A DNA stretch of 64,000 bases from Echinicola strongylocentroti (GCF_003260975.1 NZ_CP030041.1:3909501-3973500); one strand, 5' to 3'; positions 14,603-24,703 are shown, counted from the stretch's first letter. Numbers and translations are program-made. Notes: a model not told the origin generated them from the letters alone.

Positions 14603-17485
14603 ATGAATCTAGTAATAAGATTATTTTTCTTCCTGATACTACCGCAATTTGCATTGGGGCAGATCAATTTGGATTATGAAAACAATCTGAATGAAAATGT
14701 TTTTGAGGTAGTAAATGGAAATAAAATTTCGACTATTTACTATGACAGGACCGATGCTAAACTAGTGGAAAGAACAGCAAGTTTATTTGCAGAAGATGTC
14801 GAAAGAATTACTGACATAAAGCCAAATGTTACGGATTCACTCAATAATTTAAAAGGAAATGTTGTAATTATTGGGACCATTGGTCAAAGCGAAATGATTG
14901 ACAGTTTAGCGAAAAAACACGCTGAGTTTTCGGTGATTAAAGGTGATTGGGAGCGATTTGTAATTAAGACAATTTCTCAACCATTTGATGGTGTAGATGA
15001 GGCGTTGGTTATAGCAGGAAGTGATAAACGTGGAACTGCTTTTGGTGTTTTTACACTTTCAGAACAGATTGGGGTTTCACCTTGGTATTGGTGGGCAGAC
15101 GTTCCTCCAAAGAAAAGTGATGCCTTAAATATTGAAAATTTGTCTTTCGTTTCAGATTCTCCTTCCGTGAAGTATAGGGGGATATTTTTAAATGACGAGT
15201 CTCCTGCATTACGGTACTGGGCAACGGAGAAATTTGGTGGGTTGAACCACCGGTTTTATGAAAAAGTATATGAGTTGTTGTTAAGAAACAAAGCAAATTA
15301 CCTATGGCCGGCAATGTGGTTACCAACTGCGTTTTCTGATGATGATCCATTGAATCCCCAATTGGCAGATGAATACGGGATTGTAATCTCTACAAGCCAT
15401 CATGAACCCATGATGCGTGCCCATGATGAGTGGAGAAGGTATAAAGGAGGTGCTTGGAATTATGAGACAAACAAGGAGCAATTACAAGCATTTTGGAAAG
15501 GAGGAATTGAACGCATGGGAGATTATGAAAGTGTGGTTACCGTTGGTATGCGAGGTGATGGTGATGAAGCTATGAGTGAAGATGCTGCCGTTGATTTGAT
15601 GCAAACAATTATTGCCGACCAAAGAAAAATCATTTCTGAAGTAACTAAAAGACCCGCAGAAGAGGTCCCGCAGGTTTGGGCTATTTATAAGGAGGTTCAA
15701 GAGTATTATGACAAGGGAATGAGAGTAGATGATGATATCATGATACTCTTATGCGATGATAATTGGGGAAATGTGAGGATGCTTCCTAAAAAAGAGGATG
15801 CGGACTATAAAGGGGGATTCGGTATGTATTATCATTTTGATTATGTGGGTGCTCCCGTTTCCTATCGTTGGCAAAACGTGACTCAAATAGAAAGAACATG
15901 GGAACAAATGAAACTGTCCTATGATTGGGGAGTGGAAGATTTGTGGTTGGTGAATGTCGGGGATATCAAACCTATGGAATTTCCTATCAGCTTTTTTCTT
16001 GATATGGCTTGGGATGTGGAAGCATTCAGCCCCAATAGCCTTCCAGAGTATTATGTCAATTGGGCAAGGCAGCAATTTGGCAATCAAGATGCTGAGGAAA
16101 TTGCCAATATTATTGCTCTTTATACAAAGTATAATGCAAGGCGAGTACCTGAAATGTTGACACCTGAAACCTATAGTTTAAAAAACTACCGGGAAGCAGA
16201 TAGGGTATTATCAGAGTTTAAACACCTTTTACAATTAAGTGATAGGATTTATAATAACCTTTCTGAAAATTATAAATCTGCCTATTATCAATTAGTTCAT
16301 TCTCCATTGGCAATGTGTAGTAATTTAAATGAAATGTATATAACTGCCGCAAAAAACAAGCTATATGCAGAACAAGGAAGGGCTTCTGCTAATGTCTATG
16401 CGGATAAGGTTAAAAAGTTGTTTTACAGGGATAAAGAGCTTACTCGTCAGTATCATGAAGATTTAGAGAATGGAAAGTGGAATCATATGATGTCCCAGAC
16501 TCATATTGGTTATACTAGTTGGAATCATCCTCCAGCTAATAAAATGCCCCCTGTATCCTATGTCCAAACGCATAAAAGTGGAACATTGGGGTATATGTTA
16601 GAAAATGGCTCTGAACCTGATTGGGGAGGATTTAGTGTTGAGGGAGATGGGCTGTATAGTGAATCATTTTCCCAATTTGATCCTATAAACGACCAGCATT
16701 ATTATATTGATGTCTTTAACAGAGGTGATGCAATATTGGATTTTACGATTACAGCCAAAAATGATTGGATAATTTTATCGTCAAAGGGCGGTTCCGTACA
16801 GTACGACCAACGTATTGATGTAAGTATTGATTGGGACAAAGCACCAAAAGAAAATAGTATTGGAGAGATTGAAATTTCGGGTGCTGGCCATAACTATTTA
16901 ATAGAAGTTCCTATAAGAAACATTTCACCCAAAGTAGCTGGTTTTATTGAAAATAATGGGGTGGTGTCTATTGAAGCTGCTAATTATACAAAAAAGCAGG
17001 ACGCCAAAGATGCTCATTGGGAGGTCATTCCTAACTTAGGCAGAACGCATTCATCAATCGTCGGGTTGCCAATGAACCATGAAAGTCAAGAATTGGATGA
17101 AAACACTTCTTACGTAGAATATGAGTTCACCTTATTAGGAGACAAAGATTTAAAAATCGAAACCTATCTTTCTCCCACCCAGGATTTTCTTAAAAATGGA
17201 GGACTTAAATTTGCTGTTGCTGTTGATAATGAAAAGCCTACGATTATTAACATTAACAAAGATGAAGTAAAACCTGACTGGGAATATGCAGAATGGTGGA
17301 CAAAATCTGTTGGTAACCACATCAAAAAGAGAGTGTCTACGCATGAAAACATTAAAGCAGGAATTCACACATTAAAAGTCTGGCTTATTGACCCTGGTGT
17401 AGTAATCCAAAAATTTGTGATTGATGCAGGTGGGTTAAAGCCAAGTTATCTAGGACCTCCAGAAAGCCTAAATAAAGAAATATGA
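14603..17485 (+). CDS. GH115 xylan alpha-1,2-glucuronidase (AT-rich copy)
   Basis: 960 residues, full length for GH115. Signal peptide 1-19 (ending FALG). Family blocks are clear: DEALVIAGSDKRGTAFGVF, SEQIGVSPWYWWADVP, KYRGIFLNDE, KANYLWPAMW, and a C-terminal beta-sandwich ending DPGVVIQKFVIDAGG. GH115 enzymes remove (4-O-methyl)glucuronate from internal xylose residues of xylan, so this complements GH67. The gene is visibly richer in A/T and AT-ending codons than SusC, SusD or the second GH115 at 19200. Downstream lie a foldback element and a gene remnant. Horizontal acquisition or replacement is a reasonable inference. Confidence 0.93.
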   Translation: MNLVIRLFFFLILPQFALGQINLDYENNLNENVFEVVNGNKISTIYYDRTDAKLVERTASLFAEDVERITDIKPNVTDSLNNLKGNVVIIGTIGQSEMIDSLAKKHAEFSVIKGDWERFVIKTISQPFDGVDEALVIAGSDKRGTAFGVFTLSEQIGVSPWYWWADVPPKKSDALNIENLSFVSDSPSVKYRGIFLNDESPALRYWATEKFGGLNHRFYEKVYELLLRNKANYLWPAMWLPTAFSDDDPLNPQLADEYGIVISTSHHEPMMRAHDEWRRYKGGAWNYETNKEQLQAFWKGGIERMGDYESVVTVGMRGDGDEAMSEDAAVDLMQTIIADQRKIISEVTKRPAEEVPQVWAIYKEVQEYYDKGMRVDDDIMILLCDDNWGNVRMLPKKEDADYKGGFGMYYHFDYVGAPVSYRWQNVTQIERTWEQMKLSYDWGVEDLWLVNVGDIKPMEFPISFFLDMAWDVEAFSPNSLPEYYVNWARQQFGNQDAEEIANIIALYTKYNARRVPEMLTPETYSLKNYREADRVLSEFKHLLQLSDRIYNNLSENYKSAYYQLVHSPLAMCSNLNEMYITAAKNKLYAEQGRASANVYADKVKKLFYRDKELTRQYHEDLENGKWNHMMSQTHIGYTSWNHPPANKMPPVSYVQTHKSGTLGYMLENGSEPDWGGFSVEGDGLYSESFSQFDPINDQHYYIDVFNRGDAILDFTITAKNDWIILSSKGGSVQYDQRIDVSIDWDKAPKENSIGEIEISGAGHNYLIEVPIRNISPKVAGFIENNGVVSIEAANYTKKQDAKDAHWEVIPNLGRTHSSIVGLPMNHESQELDENTSYVEYEFTLLGDKDLKIETYLSPTQDFLKNGGLKFAVAVDNEKPTIININKDEVKPDWEYAEWWTKSVGNHIKKRVSTHENIKAGIHTLKVWLIDPGVVIQKFVIDAGGLKPSYLGPPESLNKEI

Positions 17486-17560
17486 GAATGCCAATGCCTA
17501 ATGCTGGCAAAAGTAATTGCGTTTTGCAAACTTTTCTGTGAACTGACAGTGAACTGCTTT

Positions 17561-17659
17561 TAACCCGGATTATGCATTAGGAATCGTAGTGGCTTGTCCA
17601 GGCTGATGTCGGGAAGAGCTGTGAACGCAATAGGTAGGCTAATGCACGTTCCGAGTTTA
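17561..17659. repeat. Foldback (MITE-like) element, copy 2
   Basis: The left end TAACCCGGATTATGCATTAG continues as GAATCGTAGTG, identical to the element at 3962. The right end GGCTAATGCACGTTCCGAGTTTA is near-complementary. The copy is about 100 bases, with a shorter centre than copy 1. It lies between the AT-rich GH115 and a truncated gene remnant. Confidence 0.7.
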
Positions 17660-17826
17660 CGTTTTCTGTTTATTTTGAGAGGCTGAAACAGGCCTTGAAG
17701 GATAAGAGTGGAAACTGGCAGGCAGGTCGCAAAATGAACGGGGACCAAAGTCACCAAGGCAGGCATTTGAGAATTGAAACGGGAAATTATGGCATTCAGA
17801 AACTGAAATTGTATCAATATAAATAA
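17638..17826 (+). pseudogene. C-terminal remnant of a GH35/DUF5597-type beta-galactosidase-like gene
   Basis: A frame open only from 17638 (after a TAG at 17635) to TAA at 17824 reads FERLKQALKDKSGNW..., then AGRKMNGDQSHQGRHLRI and ends GIQKLKLYQYK. The pattern LNGDQTHQGRH followed by a terminal IQ-KLY-Y motif is, from memory, the end of GH35 proteins with a DUF5597 domain. No start or upstream domain is present, and the foldback element lies across its left edge. I read it as the stump of a gene lost by rearrangement here. Confidence 0.55.
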
Positions 17827-17838
17827 ACTAAAGCAACA

Positions 17839-19005
17839 ATGGGATTGATCCAAACATGGCGGTGGTACGGGCCCAATGACCCGGTGAGTTTACAGGATAT
17901 CAAGCAAGCGGGAGCCACGGGGGTGGTGTCGGCTTTGCACCAGATTCCGCATGGGGATGAATGGCCCATTCAGCTTATCCAAGAGCGTAAAGCCATCATC
18001 GAAAAGGAGGGGTTGCAATGGTCCGTAGTAGAAAGTGTCCCAGTACATGAGGCCATAAAAACCAAGAATGAGCATGCTGAATTTTACCTGGAAAACTACC
18101 GGAAAACCCTTCGGAACTTGGCCAAGTGTGGTATAAAAACCGTCTGCTATAACTTTATGCCTGTTTTGGACTGGACACGGACAGACTTGGCGTGGCCACT
18201 CGGAAATGGCGCAAAGGCCCTGTACTTGGATTGGACAGATCTTGCGGTGTTTGATTTGAAAATTTTGCAAAGAGAAGGTGGAGAGGCGTTTTATAAGCCG
18301 GAAATCCTGTCGCAAGTAGAAGCTAGATTTGCTAAGATGCCCAAAGAAAAAAAGGAAGCTTTAACGGAAGTTATCCTGATGGGAGTACCCACAGAAGGCG
18401 GGGTGACCTTGAAGGCCCTTCACGAAAGCATCGAGATATATAGCAGCATAGGCAAGCATGGATTACAAAAAAATCTGACCTATTTTTTGGAAAGCATAGC
18501 AGACGTTTGTGAGGAGGAGGGCATCCTGATGACCATACACCCGGATGATCCGCCATTTCCGATTTTGGGATTGCCTCGTATTGCTTCTAGCGGAGAGGAT
18601 TTGGAGCACATCATTCGGGCAGTGGATAGGCCTTTTAATGGGATCTGTTTCTGTACGGGATCACTGGGAGCCGGTGAGCATAATGACTTACCTGCTATCC
18701 TGGATGCCGTAGGCGATCGTGTTTACTTTGCCCATTTGAGAAATGTGAAAAAAGATGCCTTGGGCAATTTCCATGAATCGGATCACTTGGACGGTGATGT
18801 AGATATGTGTGCCGTTATGGAGCGACTGGTCCAGCTAAATGCGCAGCGAAAGAGCCCAATTCCTTTTCGTCCTGACCATGGCCATCAGATGCTGGACGAT
18901 TTGCAGAAAGTGACCAATCCGGGTTATTCGGCGATCGGCCGCCTGAAAGGACTGGCAGAACTTCGTGGTCTCGAAAGAGGGATCGAAGCGGGCTTGTTAG
19001 ACTAA
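17839..19005 (+). CDS. uxuA: D-mannonate dehydratase
   Basis: 388 residues, typical length. It converts D-mannonate to 2-keto-3-deoxy-D-gluconate in the cytoplasm. Hallmarks are the start MGLIQTWRWYGPNDPVSL, SALHQIPHGDEWP, the metal-site region CEEEGILMTIHPDDPP, ICFCTGSLGAG and FRPDHGHQML. No signal peptide, unlike the flanking hydrolases. It supplies the step after the SDR encoded on the other strand. Glucuronate isomerase (uxaC) and KDG kinase/aldolase are not in this window, so the pathway must be completed elsewhere. Confidence 0.96.
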   Translation: MGLIQTWRWYGPNDPVSLQDIKQAGATGVVSALHQIPHGDEWPIQLIQERKAIIEKEGLQWSVVESVPVHEAIKTKNEHAEFYLENYRKTLRNLAKCGIKTVCYNFMPVLDWTRTDLAWPLGNGAKALYLDWTDLAVFDLKILQREGGEAFYKPEILSQVEARFAKMPKEKKEALTEVILMGVPTEGGVTLKALHESIEIYSSIGKHGLQKNLTYFLESIADVCEEEGILMTIHPDDPPFPILGLPRIASSGEDLEHIIRAVDRPFNGICFCTGSLGAGEHNDLPAILDAVGDRVYFAHLRNVKKDALGNFHESDHLDGDVDMCAVMERLVQLNAQRKSPIPFRPDHGHQMLDDLQKVTNPGYSAIGRLKGLAELRGLERGIEAGLLD

Positions 19006-19068
19006 GAGGGAGCCAATACAAATAGTTGCATGTGGAGTGGAAGATGGACGTAGGATGAAAGAGCCAAA

Positions 19069-19146
19069 TCAAGATGCTTTGTAGGCTTCGTTCCAGTGCT
19101 CTTGGCTCACCGATTCAATAAATTGAGCGATGCCCTCTTTCTTCTA
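19069..19146 (-). pseudogene. Short possible gene remnant (24 codons)
   Basis: The complement reads KKEGIAQFIESVSQEHWNEAYK then AS and stop, in protein-like style, but a TAG precedes it directly and nothing upstream continues it. A decayed TAACCCGGA-ATTAG piece of the foldback family lies beside it (about 19154-19185). Possibly the stump of a deleted minus-strand gene; family not recognised. Confidence 0.3.
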
Positions 19147-19199
19147 TGTTTATTTAACCCGGAATTAGTAGTGAGAATCCGTTAAAAAAACAACCATTA

Positions 19200-22118
19200 A
19201 TGAACATTAGTATACACACCTTCCTTTTTGCACTATTAGCTAATCTTTTTTTTGTCCAAAGTGAGGTTTTTGCCAGGCAGTCAAATGACGTAGTCTCCAG
19301 ACATGCTGGAGCAGGACGTTTTCCGTTGGCGGCAGATGTTGCCACTGCCTTGGTGGTGGACGACGAAGTCGAAAAGAGCGTTTTGATAGCCACAGAAAAT
19401 TTTCAAAAAGATGTCCATGCCGTTACAGGCCAGTCGCCAGACCTTCTGGAAAAAGAGGACTTGGCCGGGCATTCGCATGTGGTGGTGATTGGAGTAGTGG
19501 GAAAAAGCCAGATAATCAATGCGCTGGAGAAGTCAGGTAAATTGGATGTTAGCATGATCAAGGGGCAATGGGAAGTGTTTCACCGACAGGTGGTCCAGCA
19601 GCCTTTTCCAGGTATTGATGAAGCGTTGGTTATTGCGGGAAGTGATCCGCGAGGTGCTGTTTTTGGGGTCTATGAGCTTTCTGAGCAGATTGGTGTCAGT
19701 CCGTGGAATTGGTGGGCAGATGTGCCTGTCAAGCCTCTTGAGGAATTGTATATCAGCACAGAACCTTTTACCAGTGCAGAGCCATCTGTCAAATATAGAG
19801 GGGTTTTTCTCAATGACGAGGACTGGGGCCTCCAGCCTTGGGCTGCGAAGACCTTTGAGCCGGAGATAGGTGATATTGGCCCTAAAACCTACGCCAAGAT
19901 TTTTGAGCTTTTGCTACGGCTGAAAGCCAATTTTATTTGGCCGGCCATGCACCCAAGTACCAAAGCATTTTTCCATTATCCAGGCAATGCCGAGATGGCA
20001 AAGAATTATGGTGTTGTCATCGGTACATCCCATGCAGAGCCTATGCTCCGCAATAATGTTGATGAGTGGGATCATGATGTACTTGGGGACTTTAACTATA
20101 CTACCAACCGGGACCAAGTTTACAACTATTGGGACCAAAGGGTGGAGGAAAGCCAAGGCATTGATGCTGTGTACACCGTCGGTATGAGAGGGGTGCATGA
20201 CAGCGGGATGGAAGGTGCCGGCAGCACAGAAGAGGCTGCGCAGCTATTGGAAAAGGTCATCCAAGACCAGCGGGGCATGCTCGAAAAGCACATTGCCTCC
20301 GATGCAGCGGTGGTTCCGCAGGCCTTTACTGCGTATAAGGAAGTGCTGGGGATTTATGACGCAGGGTTGGATTTGCCGGATGACATTACCTTGGTCTGGC
20401 CAGATGATAATTACGGTTATATCCGGCGACTCAGTGATGCCGATGAACGCCAGCGAGCAGGTGGATCGGGTGTTTATTACCACGCATCTTATTGGGGAAG
20501 GCCACACGATTACCTATGGCTAAGCTCCACCCATCCTGCTCTGATCAGGGAGGAGATGATGAAAGCTTATCGGCTTGATGCGCGGGATATTTGGGTGCTC
20601 AATGTGGGGGATATCAAACCATTGGAATATAATATCCAACTGTTTATGGATATGGCCTATGCTGTGCGGCCTTTCGAACAACCCGCCTACGTCAAAGACC
20701 ATTTGACGGCTTGGTATAAAGGGATTTTTGGCGAGCAGGGAAAGACCATTGCAGAAGTGAAATGGAAGTATTACCAATTGGCCTTTGAGCGCAGGCCTGA
20801 ATTTATGGGCTGGAGCCAGACCGAACCTACTACGCCAGTATTCGAAAGTGCCTATAGTCCCTTTGTGGCTGGTGATGAAGTAGAAAAAAGAATCGGTGCT
20901 TATCAGGCGATGGAGGAGGAGCTGCAAGAAATCAAATCCACTATGGACGAAGAGCATTTTCCCGCTTTTTACCAGTTGGCTTTTTATCCAGTGAGGGGAG
21001 CTTCCCTGATGAATCAGAAATTCCTCTATCGACAGAAAGCACTGAGCTACCAAAAGGAAGGAAGGTTATCGGCGGCTGATTACGCAGCTTTGAGCCATGC
21101 CGCTTATGATGAAATAGTGGAGGAAACGGCCTTTTATAACCAGCAACTCCTAGATGGTAAATGGAATCATATGATGGATCATGCCCCCAGAAGGTTGCCA
21201 GTATATCAGGATCCGGAAATTGCCCTTGCAAAACGGAAGCCCACCAAACATTCTGTAGGGATAAGCCTGGAGCGGGGAGCAATGGCCCGAGATAAACTTC
21301 CAGTCTTTAATAATGCCACCAAGCGGAAATATTTCTTTGACCTGTTCTTGAAAAACGAATCAGAAGCCTCTTGGGAGGTGGTTTCCAAACCGGATTATAT
21401 CCTCTTGAATCAATCTTCAGGTGTGTTGGCTCCCACTGGCCAAAAAGAGACTAGGATTTGGGTGGAGGTAGATTGGTCAAAAGTTGCCCCGTCAGGATCG
21501 AAGGTGAATGGAGAAATTCACCTTGAGGTGGATGGCCAGGCTGAATCCGTTCTGGTAGAGTTGAATAATATGAAAGAGGCTAAGGGTGTTAAATTTGTCA
21601 ACGATAACGGGCAAGTGATTATATATGCCGAAAACTACAGCCATAAAAACACCCATGATCAACTAAGCTGGCAGCTCATCGAGGGATTGGGCCATAGCGG
21701 GGCAGTGATGGGGACTTCACCCCTGAAGCAAGCTAGCGCAAAAGGGGACTTTGAAGCCCAAGCTTCTTTGATTTATGAGTTTTACATGGATGAGCGGACG
21801 GATAAAGTGTCCATTGATTTTCAATGCTTGCCTTCCCATCCATTGACCAAGGAAAATGGTCTTAGGTTAGGCTATTCGGTAAATGGTGGTGCAGTTCAGG
21901 TGCTGGACTTTGAGACGCATGGAAGGAGCGAAGAGTGGAAGCAAAACGTGCTCCGCAACGCCGCCATCAAAACAGCCGAAGGAATTTCCCTTAAGAAAGG
22001 ACTCAATACCCTGAAGGTGTTTTGGGTAGATCCCGGGCTGCTGCTGGACGTGATCAGCGTAAAAACCGGGTCTTCCCTGAAAGAAGGATATGGGCTTTTA
22101 CCTGAAACGAAGAAATAG
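19200..22118 (+). CDS. GH115 xylan alpha-1,2-glucuronidase, second copy
   Basis: 972 residues with signal peptide (about 1-25, ending EVFA). It shares the family blocks with the copy at 14603 (DEALVIAGSDPRGAVFGVY, SEQIGVSPWNWWADVP, KYRGVFLNDEDWG, KANFIWPAMHPS, GTSHAEPMLRNN), but base composition here is like the other locus genes and the paralogues differ along their whole length. Two GH115 enzymes side by side suggest different preferences, e.g. methylated versus free glucuronate or arabinosylated neighbours. It lies 70 bases before the esterase and is likely co-transcribed with it. Confidence 0.93.
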   Translation: MNISIHTFLFALLANLFFVQSEVFARQSNDVVSRHAGAGRFPLAADVATALVVDDEVEKSVLIATENFQKDVHAVTGQSPDLLEKEDLAGHSHVVVIGVVGKSQIINALEKSGKLDVSMIKGQWEVFHRQVVQQPFPGIDEALVIAGSDPRGAVFGVYELSEQIGVSPWNWWADVPVKPLEELYISTEPFTSAEPSVKYRGVFLNDEDWGLQPWAAKTFEPEIGDIGPKTYAKIFELLLRLKANFIWPAMHPSTKAFFHYPGNAEMAKNYGVVIGTSHAEPMLRNNVDEWDHDVLGDFNYTTNRDQVYNYWDQRVEESQGIDAVYTVGMRGVHDSGMEGAGSTEEAAQLLEKVIQDQRGMLEKHIASDAAVVPQAFTAYKEVLGIYDAGLDLPDDITLVWPDDNYGYIRRLSDADERQRAGGSGVYYHASYWGRPHDYLWLSSTHPALIREEMMKAYRLDARDIWVLNVGDIKPLEYNIQLFMDMAYAVRPFEQPAYVKDHLTAWYKGIFGEQGKTIAEVKWKYYQLAFERRPEFMGWSQTEPTTPVFESAYSPFVAGDEVEKRIGAYQAMEEELQEIKSTMDEEHFPAFYQLAFYPVRGASLMNQKFLYRQKALSYQKEGRLSAADYAALSHAAYDEIVEETAFYNQQLLDGKWNHMMDHAPRRLPVYQDPEIALAKRKPTKHSVGISLERGAMARDKLPVFNNATKRKYFFDLFLKNESEASWEVVSKPDYILLNQSSGVLAPTGQKETRIWVEVDWSKVAPSGSKVNGEIHLEVDGQAESVLVELNNMKEAKGVKFVNDNGQVIIYAENYSHKNTHDQLSWQLIEGLGHSGAVMGTSPLKQASAKGDFEAQASLIYEFYMDERTDKVSIDFQCLPSHPLTKENGLRLGYSVNGGAVQVLDFETHGRSEEWKQNVLRNAAIKTAEGISLKKGLNTLKVFWVDPGLLLDVISVKTGSSLKEGYGLLPETKK

Positions 22119-22188
22119 CATTTCCACATTGGTAGAGGTATCCAGCCTTCCGGATTTCTAATGACAATCGACAATAACCCAGTAAATC

Positions 22189-24141
22189 ATGATAGTAACC
22201 TACAACCGATCGTTTCTATTTATTGCCTTGATGGTGATGCTGACAGGTGCTTTACAGGCCAAAGTAAGACTTCCTCATTTGATCAGTGATGGGATGGTGC
22301 TTCAGCGTGACCAGCCTATCCGGATGTGGGGGTGGGCTGATGCTGGCGAAAAAGTTACTGTTCATTTTGATGGAAATACACAGGAAACCAAAGCCAATAA
22401 AGAGGGAGAATGGGAGGTGTTTTTCCCTTCCATGAAGGCAGGAGGCCCGTACACCGTGGAGGTCAATGGGGAGAATTTGATTGTTTTAAAGGAAGTGTAT
22501 GTTGGAGATGTGTGGGCATGTTCTGGCCAATCCAATATGGAGTTGACGATGGCACGTGTGCAGCCGATGTTTCCCGAGGAATTTGACCAAGAAGCCCGGC
22601 CCGCCATTAGGTATTTTGATGTGCCGGATGCCTATGATTTTTCCCATGTGCAAACGGACACCCGTGGAGGGGAATGGATCCAAGTAGACAAGGAACACAT
22701 CAGCCAATTTTCGGCGGTAGCTTATTTTTTTGCAAAACGGCTGAATGAAAAATACGATGTGCCCATTGGGCTGATCAATGCCAGCGTGGGAGGATCACCC
22801 ATTCAGTCTTGGATCAGCAAGGAGGAGCTGAAACGGTTTCCGGAGGACTTTGCAGAAGCAGAAAAATTCAGGAATCCCGACTTGATCAAGCAAATCGAAA
22901 AGCAAGACCGAGAACGTATTAGCACTTGGCAAAGAACGGTATGGCAGAAGGATAAAGGCTATGCCCAATCAGCAGCGCCTTGGCATTCGCTGAATGTCCA
23001 AAAAGAAGGTTGGGAAAAAATGGAGCGTTTGACGCTATTGCCCTTGACGGATGATCGGGCCGTTAATGGCGTTTATTGGTTCCGAAAGGAAATTGAACTC
23101 TACGATCCCGATGTCAGTAAGTTGCCAGCAAAACTGCTGATGGGAACGATGATCGACAGTGATTCGACGTATGTCAATGGCCAATTGGTCGGCACGACAG
23201 GCTATCGCTATCCCCCAAGACGCTACAAAGTGCCCTTGGGAGTGTTGCGACAGGGGAAAAACGTGTTGACGATGAGGCTGATCAATGAACGTGGCCAAGG
23301 AGGCTTTGTGGAGGAGAAACCCTATCAACTGGAAGTGGGTGATGAGGTCATCGATTTGAAGCGTGATTGGCATTATCAGCTTGGTGCTGCCATGCCAGCG
23401 TTGCCGGGGCAGACTTTTGTGCGATGGAAGCCGCTGGGCTTGTATCAGGCGATGATGGCCCCCGTGCAGGAGTTTCCTGTCAAGGGTGTGATCTGGTACC
23501 AAGGGGAGTCCAATACCGGTAATCCCTCGATCTACGCTGAGCAGATGAAAGCATTGATTATTGGCTTGCGCAATGCTTGGGAGCGTGAAGACCTGCCTTT
23601 CCTTTATGTGCAGTTGCCTAATTTTATGGAGGCTTCCGAATCTCCTCAGGAAAGCAATTGGGCCGTTCTTCGGGAAAAACAACGAATGGTGGCGATGGAA
23701 GTGCCCCACACGGGGATGGCTGTGGCCATCGATGCCGGCGAAGCCAACGATATCCATCCGTTGGACAAGAAGACTATTGGCGATCGACTGGCTCTTCAGG
23801 CCTTTGCCGTGGCCTATGGAGAAGAAGGAGGCCCTTTTTCTGGCCCTTCCCTGAAAAGTGCCCAGATCAAAGAAGGGGTGATTGAGCTTGCTTTTGAGAC
23901 AGAAGGCAGTGGATTGGCCGTCGCTGATGGGCGTATCCCGCAAGGGTTTGCGCTGGCAGGAGAGGGCGGAGGTTTCCATTGGGCGGAAGCCCGGATAGAA
24001 GGAGAAAAAGTGATCCTGTCCAGTCCAATGGTGAAGCGTCCCAAGACCGTCCGATATGCGTGGGCTGATAATCCAGCAAAGGCCAATTTGGTCAATGCAG
24101 AGGGATTGCCGGCCTCACCGTTTGAAATTTCGGTAGAATAG
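22189..24141 (+). CDS. SGNH-type acetylesterase (sialate O-acetylesterase family), likely acetylxylan esterase
   Basis: 650 residues, signal peptide 1-24 (ending LQAK). The SASA/SGNH catalytic motifs are present: GQSNM with nucleophile Ser115, IWYQGESNTGN (oxyanion and Glu/Gln-binding block), and DIHPLDK with Asp521/His523. A jelly-roll insertion (about 260-400; NGVYWFRKEIEL, DSTYVNGQLVGT) separates the halves, as in this family. Family annotation is sialate O-acetylesterase, but the setting with GH115, GH67 and SusCD argues for de-acetylation of xylan or xylo-oligosaccharides in the periplasm. Confidence 0.88.
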   Translation: MIVTYNRSFLFIALMVMLTGALQAKVRLPHLISDGMVLQRDQPIRMWGWADAGEKVTVHFDGNTQETKANKEGEWEVFFPSMKAGGPYTVEVNGENLIVLKEVYVGDVWACSGQSNMELTMARVQPMFPEEFDQEARPAIRYFDVPDAYDFSHVQTDTRGGEWIQVDKEHISQFSAVAYFFAKRLNEKYDVPIGLINASVGGSPIQSWISKEELKRFPEDFAEAEKFRNPDLIKQIEKQDRERISTWQRTVWQKDKGYAQSAAPWHSLNVQKEGWEKMERLTLLPLTDDRAVNGVYWFRKEIELYDPDVSKLPAKLLMGTMIDSDSTYVNGQLVGTTGYRYPPRRYKVPLGVLRQGKNVLTMRLINERGQGGFVEEKPYQLEVGDEVIDLKRDWHYQLGAAMPALPGQTFVRWKPLGLYQAMMAPVQEFPVKGVIWYQGESNTGNPSIYAEQMKALIIGLRNAWEREDLPFLYVQLPNFMEASESPQESNWAVLREKQRMVAMEVPHTGMAVAIDAGEANDIHPLDKKTIGDRLALQAFAVAYGEEGGPFSGPSLKSAQIKEGVIELAFETEGSGLAVADGRIPQGFALAGEGGGFHWAEARIEGEKVILSSPMVKRPKTVRYAWADNPAKANLVNAEGLPASPFEISVE

Positions 24142-24703
24142 CAACAGGAAGAAGTGTCAAGTAGTGAAAAGTGAGACGTGAGATTCTCCCTCGCAGCGGC
24201 GGGGAGGTTCGGTGGGGGCTGGGGTGAAGTAGCCATAAGCAAGACAAGTGGGGCATGTGTAGAAAGACAAAATTCCCCAATAAAAAAGGAAAGGGAAAGG
24301 AAAATGTGGTTTTGTGGATATTGAAGGAATTTTTATAGTGAATAGTAAGCGAGCGGTTGACGGAAATGGAGTAGATTAGCAATGTGGGGAAACTTGTCTT
24401 TGAAATATTGTACTGGCACCAAAGGCTTTTGGGGAGAACATTGGAGATTAATGTGGTGAAGGAGAAAAGTACTTTGAGACAATTTTGTGAAGGTTAGAAT
24501 TGATAATTCGAAACACCTTGTTTTTGAGGAGGCCGGAGATAGTCTTAGCAAGAAAGCACAGGTGAAATTCCTCGAAAAACTCGGTCGATTTGACTGGATT
24601 TTAGGATTCTCCTGAAAGTGGGATGACAATACTTTGCAAAAAAAACAATAACTTAAGCGCTCATTTGAAACAAATAAAAAACCGTTAAACCTAATTAGAA
24701 AAA
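24142..24703. other. Intergenic stretch, no gene seen
   Basis: About 560 bases between the esterase and the symporter. Frames lack protein character. A G-rich patch (near 24190-24225, GGCGGGGAGGTTCGGTGGGG) resembles common Bacteroidota intergenic debris. It presumably holds the symporter promoter, but no convincing -33/-7 pair was found. Confidence 0.4.

Noticed and set aside
23035..23979. 314-codon minus-strand frame inside the acetylesterase
   Set aside because: Antisense shadow of a gene with intact catalytic motifs.
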